A stretch of 64,000 bases of DNA from assembly GCF_001269905.1 (NCBI RefSeq), contig NZ_LHVK01000003.1:1-64000 (forward strand), read 5' to 3'. The DNA is from Pseudomonas corrugata. GTDB taxonomy: Bacteria; Pseudomonadota; Gammaproteobacteria; Pseudomonadales; Pseudomonadaceae. Within the stretch, counting starts at the first letter, position 1. Each line of letters starts with the position of its first letter. The notes under the pieces are model-generated. The model was given only the letters and a program-made list of their open reading frames with translations, was not told the origin of the DNA and made no database searches. Both the position numbers and the translations under genes were made by a program. This document shows, piece by piece, positions 1 through 8,735 of this stretch.

Positions 1-37
1 TGTGTCAGACAACATATTCGTAAGCTGATACACCGCG

Positions 38-62
38 ATCGCGAGCAGGCTCGCTCCCACAG
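38..62. repeat. REP element (single)
   Basis: One copy of the dominant Pseudomonas REP in this window, reading ATCGCGAGCAGGCTCGCTCC and on into CACAG. It lies upstream of the RarD-like gene. No partner copy is visible, but the window begins just to the left. Confidence 0.85.
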
Positions 63-155
63 GAGGTATTTGCGTTGTTGCTCAAAGGTTCGCCCAAAAC
101 CTGACAAATCTACTTACAATCACTCCTTTGTTAGCTGCCTAAGCAAGGATTCTGC

Positions 156-1043
156 ATGCAAGCCGCCAACCCGCGTCGCGGGTATATCCTGGGCCTGAGT
201 GCCTACGTCATCTGGGGGTTGTTCCCCATCTATTTCAAAGCCATCGCTGCCGTCCCTTCAGTGGAAATCATCGTCCATCGGGTACTGTGGTCGGCGCTGT
301 TCGGCTCGGCATTGCTGCTGGTCTGGAAACATCCGGGCTGGTGGCGCGAACTGCGCGACAACCCGCGTCGCCTGGCGATCCTGGCCCTGAGCGGCACCTT
401 GATCGCGGCCAACTGGCTGACTTACGTCTGGGCGGTGAACAACGGTCGCATGCTCGAAGCCAGCCTGGGTTATTACATCAACCCGCTGGTAAACGTGTTG
501 CTGGGGATGCTGATCCTGGGGGAGCGGCTGCGGCGCATGCAGTGGCTGGCGGTGGGGTTGGCAGCGGTTGGTGTGGCGCAGCAGGTCTGGCAGGTCGGCA
601 GCCTGCCATGGGTGTCGCTGGCCCTGGCGCTGACCTTCGGCTTCTACGGGTTGATCCGTAAACAGGCTCCGGTCCAGGCCTTGCCGGGGCTGGTGGTGGA
701 AACCTGGATGCTGGTGCCGATTGCCCTGGCCTGGTTGCTGTTCAATCCAACGGCCATCAGTGCCCAAGCCACCTTCTGGACCACCTCCGAAGCCTGGTGG
801 CTGGTAGCGGCCGGCCCGGTGACGCTGGTTCCGCTGGTGTGCTTCAACGCCGCTGCCCGGCATTTGCCCTACACGACGTTGGGATTTCTCCAGTACATCG
901 CCCCGACATTGGTGCTACTGCTGGCGGTGCTGCTGTTCGGCGAGCATTTGTCGTCCAGCACCTTGATGGCATTCCTGTTCATCTGGGCCGGGCTCGCGGT
1001 GTACAGCCTCGATGCCGTGATCAGCATGCGCCGTCGCACCTGA
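156..1043 (+). CDS. rarD: RarD-type EamA-family permease
   Basis: A 295-residue inner-membrane protein of the drug/metabolite transporter superfamily, RarD branch. About ten hydrophobic helices are visible, with the N-terminal YIWGLFPIYFKAI signature near residues 17-30 and a second EamA half from about residue 150. The substrate is unknown; RarD is named from chloramphenicol-sensitivity work in E. coli and a transport role is inferred from the fold. The start is the ATG after an AAGGA box. It stands alone, convergent with the downstream ACT-domain gene. Confidence 0.9.
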   Translation: MQAANPRRGYILGLSAYVIWGLFPIYFKAIAAVPSVEIIVHRVLWSALFGSALLLVWKHPGWWRELRDNPRRLAILALSGTLIAANWLTYVWAVNNGRMLEASLGYYINPLVNVLLGMLILGERLRRMQWLAVGLAAVGVAQQVWQVGSLPWVSLALALTFGFYGLIRKQAPVQALPGLVVETWMLVPIALAWLLFNPTAISAQATFWTTSEAWWLVAAGPVTLVPLVCFNAAARHLPYTTLGFLQYIAPTLVLLLAVLLFGEHLSSSTLMAFLFIWAGLAVYSLDAVISMRRRT

Positions 1044-1260
1044 TCAAAAATCGTACAGCTCCCTGCAGGCCACGTTCGACGTGGCCTGCGCCGATCGACC
1101 CCAAGGTTATCCACAGCATCATCCCCGCCGTTTGTGCACAAGCCCTTGAAAATTGGCGATTTTTTGATCATCACCGGCAAAGGCACGCCAGGCTTGGGCT
1201 GGCACCGTATCTCTACAGGTTATCCACAGGCAGGTGCAGTTTTTCCTTGGATAACCGGGC
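1044..1260. other. Intergenic region with two DnaA-box 9-mers
   Basis: The gap between the convergent rarD and gcvR-like genes holds no gene. It carries two exact TTATCCACA 9-mers in the same orientation at 1107-1115 and 1220-1228. No clear terminator hairpin with a T-run was seen. Confidence 0.6.
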
Positions 1261-1779
1261 TCACGCTTCGTCGCTCAATTTGAGCTCCACCATTAATTCG
1301 TCGGCCAAGGTTTCCAGGCGTTCCTGCAAGGTGTCCAACGACAGCGTCAGCGGCACGCCCAGGATCGCTTCGGCGTGAAACAACAATTCGCTGCTCATCG
1401 GTGCCGGCCCGACATGGGTCACCAACCGCTCGACATTGACGCCCTGCTCGCTCAACAAACGGGTGATGTCCCGCACGATACCGGGACGGTCGTTACCCAC
1501 CAGTTCCATGGCAATGGGTTTCCAACTGCAGGACTCCTCGATTGTGCTCTCCGCGATGAGCACGCGAATGCCGTGGCTCGACAACCCCTGCAAGGCTTCG
1601 ATCAGTTCCTGTTGGGATTCGGCAGGAGCGCTGAGGCGCAATATTCCGGCAAATTGCCCCGCCAGATGCGACATGCGGCTTTCCAGCCAGTTACCGCCGT
1701 GCTCGGCGATGCATTGGGCGATGCGCTCGACCTGCCCAGGTTTGTCCGGGGCGAAAACGGTAATGACGAGATGGTCCAT
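1261..1779 (-). CDS. gcvR: GcvR-like double-ACT regulator
   Basis: A 172-residue protein made of two ACT domains, about residues 3-80 (VFAPDKPGQV) and 90-170 (ELVGNDRPGIV). There is no DNA-binding domain. This matches the glycine cleavage system repressor GcvR, which in enterobacteria binds glycine and antagonises GcvA. The open frame continues upstream, but the ATG at 1779 was chosen because it begins the conserved MDHLVITVFAPDKPG segment and has a purine-rich box before it. It is divergent from glcB, an order also known from P. putida. Whether it regulates glycine cleavage here is an inference from the family. Confidence 0.8.
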   Translation of the reverse strand: MDHLVITVFAPDKPGQVERIAQCIAEHGGNWLESRMSHLAGQFAGILRLSAPAESQQELIEALQGLSSHGIRVLIAESTIEESCSWKPIAMELVGNDRPGIVRDITRLLSEQGVNVERLVTHVGPAPMSSELLFHAEAILGVPLTLSLDTLQERLETLADELMVELKLSDEA

Positions 1780-1869
1780 GGCGCAGCCCTCTTGTGATGA
1801 GAAGAAGGAGTATAGGCAGGGCACACAAACCCTGCGGAAAGAGTTATGCAGGATCTGCCGAGTGCAACG

Positions 1870-1934
1870 AGGCTGCGATCTTTCCCATGCCAACTGAGTC
1901 GAGAGCGAAAGATCAAAGCAAAGATCGCAGGCTC
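1870..1934. repeat. REP-like inverted repeat, GATCGCAG type
   Basis: The arms GCTGCGATCTTT and AAAGATCGCAGGC face each other across about 40 bases. This is a different repeat family from the GCGAGCAGGCTCGC type that fills the rest of the window. Confidence 0.55.
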
Positions 1935-2116
1935 CTGCGCTTGGCGGTTGCTTCTGTCCATTTCTGAACGTACCGGTAAATCGTGTACAAGTTTCGAGAT
2001 TTTTATGGAACAATTAATAAGTTTTTTGAGAACATCCCATGCTTCGTCGTGACTGTACTGCTTTAGTCGGTCGCGGAACGACGCAATTAGTCTAATTTTC
2101 ACAACCGCAACTGTTC

Positions 2117-2144
2117 ATGTAGTATGCCGCAGCACACACTACAT
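2117..2144 (+). promoter_or_regulatory. Inverted repeat upstream of glcB, possible operator
   Basis: Perfect 7-bp arms ATGTAGT and ACTACAT are separated by 14 bases about 200 bases before the glcB start. A TACATAAT string overlapping the right arm could act as a -10 box. The regulator is unknown. Confidence 0.3.
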
Positions 2145-2347
2145 AATGTTGGACCGATGTCTGCTTAAGGCACAGTCGCATCCCTGAAAGCCCCGTCAGC
2201 AAGGCTTAATGCCCATGATAGGACCCACCCAGCCGCCAGCGATGGCATGTACTGGTTTCGGGGTTTGTGGTTTAAATGTCCCGAGGCTTCATTGTCAAAA
2301 TCGAAGAGCTGAAAAGCGAAATAGCTGAGCAGAGTGAGAGGCAAGCA

Positions 2348-4525
2348 ATGACTGAACACGTTCAAGTCGGTGGCCTTCGGGTCGCCAGAGTCCTGTTCGA
2401 CTTCGTGAACAACGAAGCCATCCCCGGTACCGGTCTGACCGCCGACCAATTCTGGGCCGGTGCCGACAAGGTCATCCACGACCTGGCGCCGAAGAACAAA
2501 GCCCTACTCGCCAAACGCGATGATTTCCAGGCTCGGATCGATGCCTGGCACCAGTCGAAGGCCGGCCAGGCCTTTGATGCCGTGGCTTACAAAGCCTTCC
2601 TGCAAGACATTGGATACCTGCTGCCAGAAGTGGCGGATTTCCAGGCTACGACCCAAAACGTCGATGACGAAATCGCCCGCATGGCCGGCCCGCAGCTGGT
2701 GGTGCCGGTGATGAATGCCCGTTTCGCCCTCAACGCTTCGAACGCCCGCTGGGGTTCGTTGTACGACGCGTTGTACGGCACTGATGCCATCAGCGAAGCC
2801 GATGGCGCGGAAAAAGGCAAAGGCTACAACAAGGTTCGTGGCGACAAGGTCATTGCCTTCGCCCGCGCTTTCCTCGACGAAGCGGCGCCCCTGGCGGCCG
2901 GTTCCCACGTCGACTCCACCGCCTACAAGATCGTCGACGGCAAACTGGTGGTCGCTCTCAAGGGTGGCAGCAACAGTGGCCTGCGTGACGATGCCCAACT
3001 GATCGGCTTCCAGGGCGACGCTTCGGCCCCCACTGCAGTGCTGTTGAAGCACAACGGCCTGCACTTCGAAATCCAGGTCGATGCCAGCACCCCAGTCGGC
3101 CAGACCGACGCCGCTGGCGTCAAAGACATCCTGATGGAAGCAGCCCTGACCACCATCATGGATTGCGAAGACTCGGTCGCCGCGGTCGATGCCGATGACA
3201 AGGTGGTGATCTACCGCAACTGGCTTGGCCTGATGAAAGGCGACCTGTCGGAAGAGGTCGCCAAGGGCGGTCAGACGTTTACCCGCACCATGAACCCCGA
3301 CCGCGTGTACACCGCCGTCGACGGTTCGAGTCTGACGCTGCACGGGCGGTCGCTGTTGTTCGTGCGCAACGTCGGTCACCTGATGACTATCGACGCGATC
3401 TTCGACAAACACGGCAACGAAGTGCCTGAAGGCATTCTCGATGGCCTGGTGACAAGCCTGGCGGCGATCCACAGCCTCAACGGCAACACCTCGCGCCGCA
3501 ACAGCCGCACCGGCTCGGTGTACATCGTCAAGCCGAAGATGCACGGCCCGGAAGAAGCCGCGTTCACCAACGAGCTGTTCGGCCGCGTCGAAGACGTGCT
3601 GAACCTGCCGCGCAACACCCTCAAAGTCGGGATCATGGACGAGGAGCGCCGTACCACGGTCAACCTCAAGGCCTGCATCAAGGCTGCCAGCGAACGCGTA
3701 GTGTTCATCAACACCGGTTTCCTGGACCGCACCGGCGATGAAATCCATACCTCGATGGAAGCCGGCCCGATGGTGCGCAAGGCCGACATGAAAGCCGAGA
3801 AATGGATTGCCGCCTACGAAAACTGGAACGTCGACATCGGCCTGAGCACCGGCCTGCAAGGTCGTGCACAGATTGGCAAGGGCATGTGGGCCATGCCGGA
3901 CCTGATGGCGGCGATGCTCGAACAGAAAATCGCCCATCCGATGGCGGGCGCCAACACCGCCTGGGTACCATCGCCGACCGCCGCCGCACTGCATGCGCTG
4001 CATTACCACAAGGTCGACGTGTTCGCCCGCCAGGCAGAACTGGCCAAGCGAACTCGGGCCTCGGTGGACGATATCCTGACCATCCCGCTGGCGGTCAACC
4101 CGAACTGGACGCCGGAGCAGATCAAAAACGAGTTGGACAACAATGCCCAGGGCATCCTCGGCTACGTGGTGCGTTGGATCGATCAGGGCGTCGGCTGCTC
4201 CAAGGTGCCGGACATCAACGACATCGGCCTTATGGAAGACCGAGCGACGCTGCGCATTTCCAGCCAGCACATCGCCAACTGGCTGCGCCATGGCATCGTC
4301 ACGCAGGACCAGGTGATGGAAAGCCTCAAGCGCATGGCGCCAGTGGTGGACCGCCAGAACGCCAGCGATCCGCTGTACCGTCCGCTGGCACCGGACTTCG
4401 ACAGCAACATCGCTTTCCAGGCGGCGGTCGAGCTGGTGATCGAAGGCACCCGGCAGCCTAACGGCTACACCGAGCCGGTGCTGCACCGTCGTCGCCGCGA
4501 GTTCAAGGCGGCCAACGGGCTGTGA
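2348..4525 (+). CDS. glcB: Malate synthase G
   Basis: A 725-residue cytoplasmic enzyme that condenses acetyl-CoA and glyoxylate to malate in the glyoxylate shunt. Length and sequence match the monomeric G isoform. The catalytic aspartate is visible in LMEDRATLR at residue 631, the same number as in E. coli [18 protein letters not shown] (about 332-346) lies at the glyoxylate/Mg site, and GVGCSKVPD carries a conserved cysteine. The frame opens upstream at 2276, but the ATG at 2348 has the GAGAGG box and the family N-terminus ([10 protein letters not shown]). A strong terminator follows. Glyoxylate use fits the C2/C1 metabolism elsewhere in the window, but linkage is distant. Confidence 0.97.
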   Translation: MTEHVQVGGLRVARVLFDFVNNEAIPGTGLTADQFWAGADKVIHDLAPKNKALLAKRDDFQARIDAWHQSKAGQAFDAVAYKAFLQDIGYLLPEVADFQATTQNVDDEIARMAGPQLVVPVMNARFALNASNARWGSLYDALYGTDAISEADGAEKGKGYNKVRGDKVIAFARAFLDEAAPLAAGSHVDSTAYKIVDGKLVVALKGGSNSGLRDDAQLIGFQGDASAPTAVLLKHNGLHFEIQVDASTPVGQTDAAGVKDILMEAALTTIMDCEDSVAAVDADDKVVIYRNWLGLMKGDLSEEVAKGGQTFTRTMNPDRVYTAVDGSSLTLHGRSLLFVRNVGHLMTIDAIFDKHGNEVPEGILDGLVTSLAAIHSLNGNTSRRNSRTGSVYIVKPKMHGPEEAAFTNELFGRVEDVLNLPRNTLKVGIMDEERRTTVNLKACIKAASERVVFINTGFLDRTGDEIHTSMEAGPMVRKADMKAEKWIAAYENWNVDIGLSTGLQGRAQIGKGMWAMPDLMAAMLEQKIAHPMAGANTAWVPSPTAAALHALHYHKVDVFARQAELAKRTRASVDDILTIPLAVNPNWTPEQIKNELDNNAQGILGYVVRWIDQGVGCSKVPDINDIGLMEDRATLRISSQHIANWLRHGIVTQDQVMESLKRMAPVVDRQNASDPLYRPLAPDFDSNIAFQAAVELVIEGTRQPNGYTEPVLHRRRREFKAANGL

Positions 4526-4550
4526 TTAAGCGGTAACGATAAATGAGGAA

Positions 4551-4580
4551 GGCCCTGATCTTGCGATCAGGGCCTTTTTT
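4551..4580 (+). terminator. Rho-independent terminator of glcB
   Basis: A perfect 10-bp stem GGCCCTGATC / GATCAGGGCC with a four-base loop is followed by TTTTTT, 26 bases after the glcB stop codon. Confidence 0.92.
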
Positions 4581-4600
4581 GTTTGCCGTGCAGACCGATC

Positions 4601-4623
4601 ATCCCCACGCTCTGCGTGGGGAT
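4601..4623. repeat. Short palindromic repeat, CCCCACGC type
   Basis: ATCCCCACGC and GCGTGGGGAT form a perfect palindrome with a three-base centre, between the convergent glcB and response-regulator genes. A related palindrome lies at 35184-35216. There is no T-run, so it was not called a terminator. Confidence 0.55.
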
Positions 4624-4631
4624 GCCGCAGG

Positions 4632-5078
4632 CTAGAGATCCATCCCCAGCTCTCGCTTGACCAACCCTAGCAATTTCTCCGTATCGATGGGCTTGAGCAG
4701 AAAATCCACTACGCTCAAATGCATCGCCTCAATGGCGTCCTTCACGTCGGCATCGCCGGACACGATGATGATCGGCAACGCGGCCCGCTCCGACTCGCGG
4801 ACCAGGCGGATCAGTTCCAGGCCATCGACATTGCCCATGCGCAGATCGGTGATCAGCAGACCGATCGACGGCTTGGTTTCCAGCATCTTGAGTGCCGTTT
4901 CGCCACTGGCGGCGGTCATGCAGTGGATTCCGTCCAGCGCCAGGATCTCCGACAACAGCTCGCGAGCGTCCTTGTCGTCATCGGCGATCAAGACCCGCTG
5001 CGGTGGCAGATCAGGTTCCAGCATGACGGCGCTCAATGCTTCGCGCTCGGCGTCACTCAAAATATCGTGGTCGGACAT
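4632..5078 (-). CDS. Single-domain response regulator
   Basis: A 148-residue protein with one receiver domain at about residues 28-145 and no output domain. The acidic pocket DDD is at 33-35, the phospho-acceptor D78 in LITDLRM, S107 in IIVSGD and K129 in LLKPID. A short N-terminal extension (residues 1-26) has no recognised motif. Stand-alone receivers usually act by protein-protein contact or as phosphate sinks. The neighbouring cNMP/CBS protein starts divergently 258 bases away. The cognate kinase is not visible in the window. Confidence 0.85.
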   Translation of the reverse strand: MSDHDILSDAEREALSAVMLEPDLPPQRVLIADDDKDARELLSEILALDGIHCMTAASGETALKMLETKPSIGLLITDLRMGNVDGLELIRLVRESERAALPIIIVSGDADVKDAIEAMHLSVVDFLLKPIDTEKLLGLVKRELGMDL

Positions 5079-5336
5079 GATGCTCTCTACATTCCTTGAA
5101 TCGATCCCCTGGCACAGTGGTCAGACATCGTTCGGCAGCACTTCAATGTGCACTTCGTCGGATTTTTTTCCAAGAGAATTCACTGAAGATTTTTCGAGGC
5201 TTCGTGCGGGACTTTTCTGTAGTTCTGCCTGCGTCGCAGGAACCTAGACTTACGTCCAATGGGCACTCCCCCTGCAGAGGTCGACCATGGGGAACAGATC
5301 CGACCACAACAATTCAAAAAAGATTGCGCAATGGTT

Positions 5337-7271
5337 ATGAAAAAAGCGGACGCCTTCATCCAGGCAGGAAAGACCGCGGTGTTGCAGAACATCCAGGGCA
5401 CGTTGCAATTCCTGCAGCGCTTCCCCCCGTTCAACCAGATGGAAAATGCTCACCTGGCCTACTTGGTGGAACAATGCCTGCTGCGCTTCTACGCATCGGG
5501 TGAAACCATCATCAAGCCGGCCGACGGTCCGGTGGAGCACTTCTACATCGTCAAGCAGGGCCGGGTGGTGGGGGAGCGTCCGCATTCGGCCAAAGGTGGC
5601 ACCGAGACCACTTTCGAAATCACCACCGGCGAATGCTTTCCCCTCGCCGCCCTGCTGGGGGAGCGGGCCACGCGCACCGAGCACCGGGCCGGCGAGGACA
5701 CGTTTTGCCTGCAACTGAACAAGCAGGCCTTTATCAAACTGTTTGCTTTGTCCAGCCCGTTTCGAGATTTCGCCCTGCGCGGAGTCAGCAGCCTGCTCGA
5801 CCAGGTCAACCAGCAGGTCCAGCAAAAATCCGCGCAGACCCTGGGCACCCAATATTCCCTGAATACACGGCTGGGTGAGCTGGCGATGCGTCATCCGGTG
5901 AGCTGCAGCCCGGACACCCCCCTGCGCGAAGCTGTGAAGCTGATGCATGAACAACAGGTCGGCAGCATCGTGGTGGTGGATGAACGCAAGGCGCCGGTGG
6001 GGATCTTTACCCTGCGCGACCTGCGACAGGTCGTGGCCGATGGCGCCGGGGACTTCTCCCAGGCCATCGCGGCGCACATGACCCAGGCACCGTTTTTTCT
6101 CTCGCCGGATCACAGCGCTTTCGATGCGGCCATCGCCATGACCGAGCGCCACATTGCCCATGTCTGCCTGGTCAAGGAACAGCGCCTGTGCGGCGTGGTG
6201 TCGGAACGGGATCTGTTTTCCCTGCAGCGAGTCGATCTGGTGCACCTGGCCCGGACCATTCGCAGCGCCCCCCGGGTGGAAAACCTGGTAGCCCTGCGGG
6301 GCGAGATCGGCCAACTGGTGGAACGCATGCTGGCCCACGGCGCGTCGTCGACCCAGATCACCCACATCATCACCTTGCTCAACGACCACACTGTGAGCCG
6401 GGTCATCGAACTGACTCTCGCGGAGAAAGGCGATCCGGGGGTGCCGTTCAGTTGGCTGTGCTTCGGCAGTGAGGGACGGCGCGAGCAAACCCTGCATACC
6501 GATCAGGACAACGGCATTCTGTTCGAGGCCCGGGACGCGGCCCATGCGGCGCAGATCCGCGGCCTGCTGCTGCCCATCGCCCAACAGATCAACCAGAGCC
6601 TGGCGCTGTGCGGCTTCACGTTGTGCAAAGGCAACATCATGGCCGGCAATCCCGAACTGTGTCTGTCCCGCGCCGAATGGTCCCGACGCTTTGCCGCCTT
6701 CATTCGCGAAGCGACGCCGGAAAACCTGCTGGGCTCCAGTATCTATTTCGACCTGCGGGTGGTCTGGGGCGACGAACAAGGCTGCGCGCAGTTACGCCGA
6801 CAGATCCTCGACCAGGTGGGCGACAACCGGCTGTTCCAGCGCATGATGGCCCAGAACGCCTTGCGTCATCGCCCACCGGTCGGGCGTTTCAGGGATTTCG
6901 TGCTGAGCCGCAAAAACGGTGAGAAGGCTACCCTGGATTTGAAAGTGCAGGGCCTGACGCCCTTCGTCGACGGTGCCCGCCTGCTGGCGCTGGCCAATGG
7001 CATAGAGGCCAACAACACCCTGGAACGCCTGCGGCAACTGGTCGCCCGGGAAGTAATCGACCCCCTGGATGGCGCAGCCTATGAAGAGGCCTACCACTTC
7101 ATCCAGCAAACCCGCATGCAGCAACATCAGTTGCAGACCCGCGAGAACCTGCCCTACTCCAACCGCGTCGACCCCGACAGCCTCAATCACCTGGATCGGC
7201 GGATCCTGCGTGAATCATTGCGCCAGGCCCAACGCCTGCAAAGCAGCCTGACGTTGAGGTATCAACTGTGA
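5337..7271 (+). CDS. cNMP-binding / CBS / DUF294 nucleotidyltransferase-like protein
   Basis: A 644-residue cytoplasmic protein. Domains in order: a cyclic-nucleotide-binding fold (about 30-140), paired CBS domains (about 185-305, e.g. EAVKLMHEQQVGSIVVVD), a DUF294 nucleotidyltransferase-like domain with GSEGRREQT at about 377-385 followed by TDQDNG, and the DUF294 C-terminal domain. The architecture suggests a nucleotide-controlled nucleotidyltransferase; the reaction is unknown. The ATG at 5337 (MKKADAF) was preferred by recalled homologues; ATGs at 5331 and 5259 are also in frame. Its stop overlaps the start of the exonuclease gene by four bases, so the two are probably translationally coupled. 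Confidence 0.85.
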   Translation: MKKADAFIQAGKTAVLQNIQGTLQFLQRFPPFNQMENAHLAYLVEQCLLRFYASGETIIKPADGPVEHFYIVKQGRVVGERPHSAKGGTETTFEITTGECFPLAALLGERATRTEHRAGEDTFCLQLNKQAFIKLFALSSPFRDFALRGVSSLLDQVNQQVQQKSAQTLGTQYSLNTRLGELAMRHPVSCSPDTPLREAVKLMHEQQVGSIVVVDERKAPVGIFTLRDLRQVVADGAGDFSQAIAAHMTQAPFFLSPDHSAFDAAIAMTERHIAHVCLVKEQRLCGVVSERDLFSLQRVDLVHLARTIRSAPRVENLVALRGEIGQLVERMLAHGASSTQITHIITLLNDHTVSRVIELTLAEKGDPGVPFSWLCFGSEGRREQTLHTDQDNGILFEARDAAHAAQIRGLLLPIAQQINQSLALCGFTLCKGNIMAGNPELCLSRAEWSRRFAAFIREATPENLLGSSIYFDLRVVWGDEQGCAQLRRQILDQVGDNRLFQRMMAQNALRHRPPVGRFRDFVLSRKNGEKATLDLKVQGLTPFVDGARLLALANGIEANNTLERLRQLVAREVIDPLDGAAYEEAYHFIQQTRMQQHQLQTRENLPYSNRVDPDSLNHLDRRILRESLRQAQRLQSSLTLRYQL

Positions 7272-7975
7272 ACCTGTTTTCCTGGTTGCGCCCGGCTCCG
7301 CCGATGTTGCCGGACGCGTTGCAGCGACGCCTGGCAAATCTCTCGCCGCCATCACCCCTGGATGAGCGCAGCCTGCGGGAACAGCGCTGGGTAGTGGTGG
7401 ACCTGGAAACCACCGGCCTGAACCTGAACAAGGATCAGGTGCTGTCCATCGGCGCGGTGGTGATCGAAGACGGCGCTATCGATTTCAGCCAACAGTTCGA
7501 GCGCACCTTGCAATGCGAGAAGCAGAAGCTCGGGCCGAGCGTGTTGATCCATGGCCTGGCACCCAGCGCAATCGCCGCCGGCAGCGACCCGGCCGAAGCA
7601 CTGCTGGCGTTCATGGAGTTCGTCGGCGACAGTCCGCTGCTTGCCTTCCATGCGCCCTTCGACGCTCACATGCTCGGACGCGCACTGAAAGACCACCTGG
7701 GCTATCGCTTGCAGCATACGTTCCTCGACGTAGCGGACCTGGCGCCGATGCTCTGCCCCCAGGCAGCGCTACGCAAGGCGAGCCTGGACGACTGGATCGA
7801 TGCCTTCAAGCTGCAAGTGGTCGATCGCCACAACGCCAGCGCCGACGCCCTGGCCACGGCCGAGCTGGCGCTGATCCTGTTCAGTCGTGCCCGCCAGCAA
7901 CAGATCCACAGCCCGCTCAACCTGCAACAGTGCCTGGGCCAGTGGAAGCGCCGGCAGCAGGCGCCTTCCATCTAA
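7268..7975 (+). CDS. DnaQ-type 3'-5' exonuclease
   Basis: A 235-residue DEDD-superfamily exonuclease resembling the epsilon subunit of DNA polymerase III. Exo I is VVVDLETTGL with D45 and E47, Exo II is in LAFHAPFDAHML, and Exo III (DEDDh type) is HNASADALATAEL. The start is a GTG overlapping the upstream TGA (GTGA), indicating coupling to the cNMP/CBS gene. It is not the main dnaQ, which usually sits beside rnhA. A role in DNA repair or RNA turnover is an inference. Confidence 0.85.
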   Translation: MNLFSWLRPAPPMLPDALQRRLANLSPPSPLDERSLREQRWVVVDLETTGLNLNKDQVLSIGAVVIEDGAIDFSQQFERTLQCEKQKLGPSVLIHGLAPSAIAAGSDPAEALLAFMEFVGDSPLLAFHAPFDAHMLGRALKDHLGYRLQHTFLDVADLAPMLCPQAALRKASLDDWIDAFKLQVVDRHNASADALATAELALILFSRARQQQIHSPLNLQQCLGQWKRRQQAPSI

Positions 7976-7995
7976 CACTGCCCCAGCATGGCTGA

Positions 7996-8107
7996 CCTGT
8001 AGGAGCATGGCTGATCTGTAGGAGCATGGCTTGCCCGCGATGCAGACAACTCGGTCAGGCTGTTAATCCCGGATGATGCTATCGCGGGCAAGCCTTGCTC
8101 CCACAGA
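7996..8107. repeat. REP pair (GCTTGCCCGCGAT type), with a short duplication
   Basis: A left arm around 8018-8042 (TAGGAGCATGGCTTGCCCGCG) and a right arm at 8080-8106 (ATCGCGGGCAAGCCTTGCTC) are in inverted orientation. The beginning CTGTAGGAGCATGGCTGA is duplicated just to the left. Confidence 0.8.
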
Positions 8108-8177
8108 GTCAGCTAAATCCACAGACAGTATCCCGATCAGCTCCAATTGCATTCCCGCCCCCGCCTCTGCCACAATC

Positions 8178-8196
8178 GCGAACAATTCTCGTTACT
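8178..8196 (+). promoter_or_regulatory. Possible Fur box upstream of fecI-like gene
   Basis: Read on the complement, AGTAACGAGAATTGTTCGC matches about 11 of 19 positions of the Fur consensus, including the GAGAATTGTTC core. It lies about 20 bases before the sigma-factor start, where iron repression would be expected. Confidence 0.4.
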
Positions 8197-8216
8197 TAAA
8201 ACATCGGTGAAGCTCC

Positions 8217-8735
8217 GTGTCGTCAGTCCCTAGTCCTCACAATGATCTGGTTGGTGCGTTGTACCGTGATCATCGCGGCTGGCTACTGGCATGGTTGCGC
8301 CGCAACGTGGCCTGTCCACAGCGGGCCGAGGACTTGAGCCAGGACACGTTCGTGCGTCTGCTCGGTCGCGATGAACTGACGACACCCCGTGAACCCCGAG
8401 CATTGCTGGTAGCCATCGCCAAAGGTCTGCTGTTCGATTATTTCCGTCGGGCGGCCCTGGAGCAGGCTTACCTCACCGAACTGATGTTGATTCCCGAAGG
8501 TGAACAGCCATCGCTGGAAGAACAGCAATTGATCCTCGAGGACCTCCGGCAGATCGATTACCTGCTCGGCAAGCTGTCAAGCAAGGCTCGCGCCGCGTTC
8601 CTGTATAACCGGCTCGACGGCCTCGGCCACGCCGAAATCGCCAGGCGCCTGGGGGTTTCGGTGCCGCGGGTACGCCAGTATCTGGCCCAGGGCATCCGAC
8701 AGTGCTACATCGCACTCTATGGAGAGCCGACATGA
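8217..8735 (+). CDS. FecI-type ECF sigma factor
   Basis: A 172-residue ECF sigma factor. Region 2 is at about 14-80 (LYRDHRGWLLAWLRR, then AEDLSQDTFVRLL) and region 4 at about 115-165 (helix-turn-helix GLGHAEIARRLGVSVPRVRQYL). With the FecR and TonB-receptor genes directly downstream it forms a cell-surface signalling set that would switch on siderophore-receptor transcription. The start is a GTG; no upstream ATG gives a better fit. The stop overlaps the FecR start (ATGA). Confidence 0.9.
   Translation: MSSVPSPHNDLVGALYRDHRGWLLAWLRRNVACPQRAEDLSQDTFVRLLGRDELTTPREPRALLVAIAKGLLFDYFRRAALEQAYLTELMLIPEGEQPSLEEQQLILEDLRQIDYLLGKLSSKARAAFLYNRLDGLGHAEIARRLGVSVPRVRQYLAQGIRQCYIALYGEPT

Larger units (their letters stand above)
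1780..2347. other. Divergent intergenic region gcvR-like / glcB
   Basis: A 568-base non-coding stretch. It holds an inverted repeat at 1870-1934 (GCTGCGATCTTT paired with AAAGATCGCAG), a spacer, then an AT-rich stretch from about 1980 to 2150, which probably carries the divergent promoters. An inverted repeat ATGTAGT-N14-ACTACAT lies at 2117-2144. The glcB ribosome site is GAGAGG at about 2336-2341. No other gene is supported. Confidence 0.6.

Noticed and set aside
1261-2013. Longer gcvR-like protein starting at 2013
   Set aside because: The first 78 residues have no ACT similarity and run over a repeat; the ATG at 1779 fits the family.
4601-4623. Palindrome as second terminator after glcB
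   Set aside because: No T-run follows on either strand and the same element occurs at 35184 as a dispersed repeat; the clear terminator is at 4551-4580.
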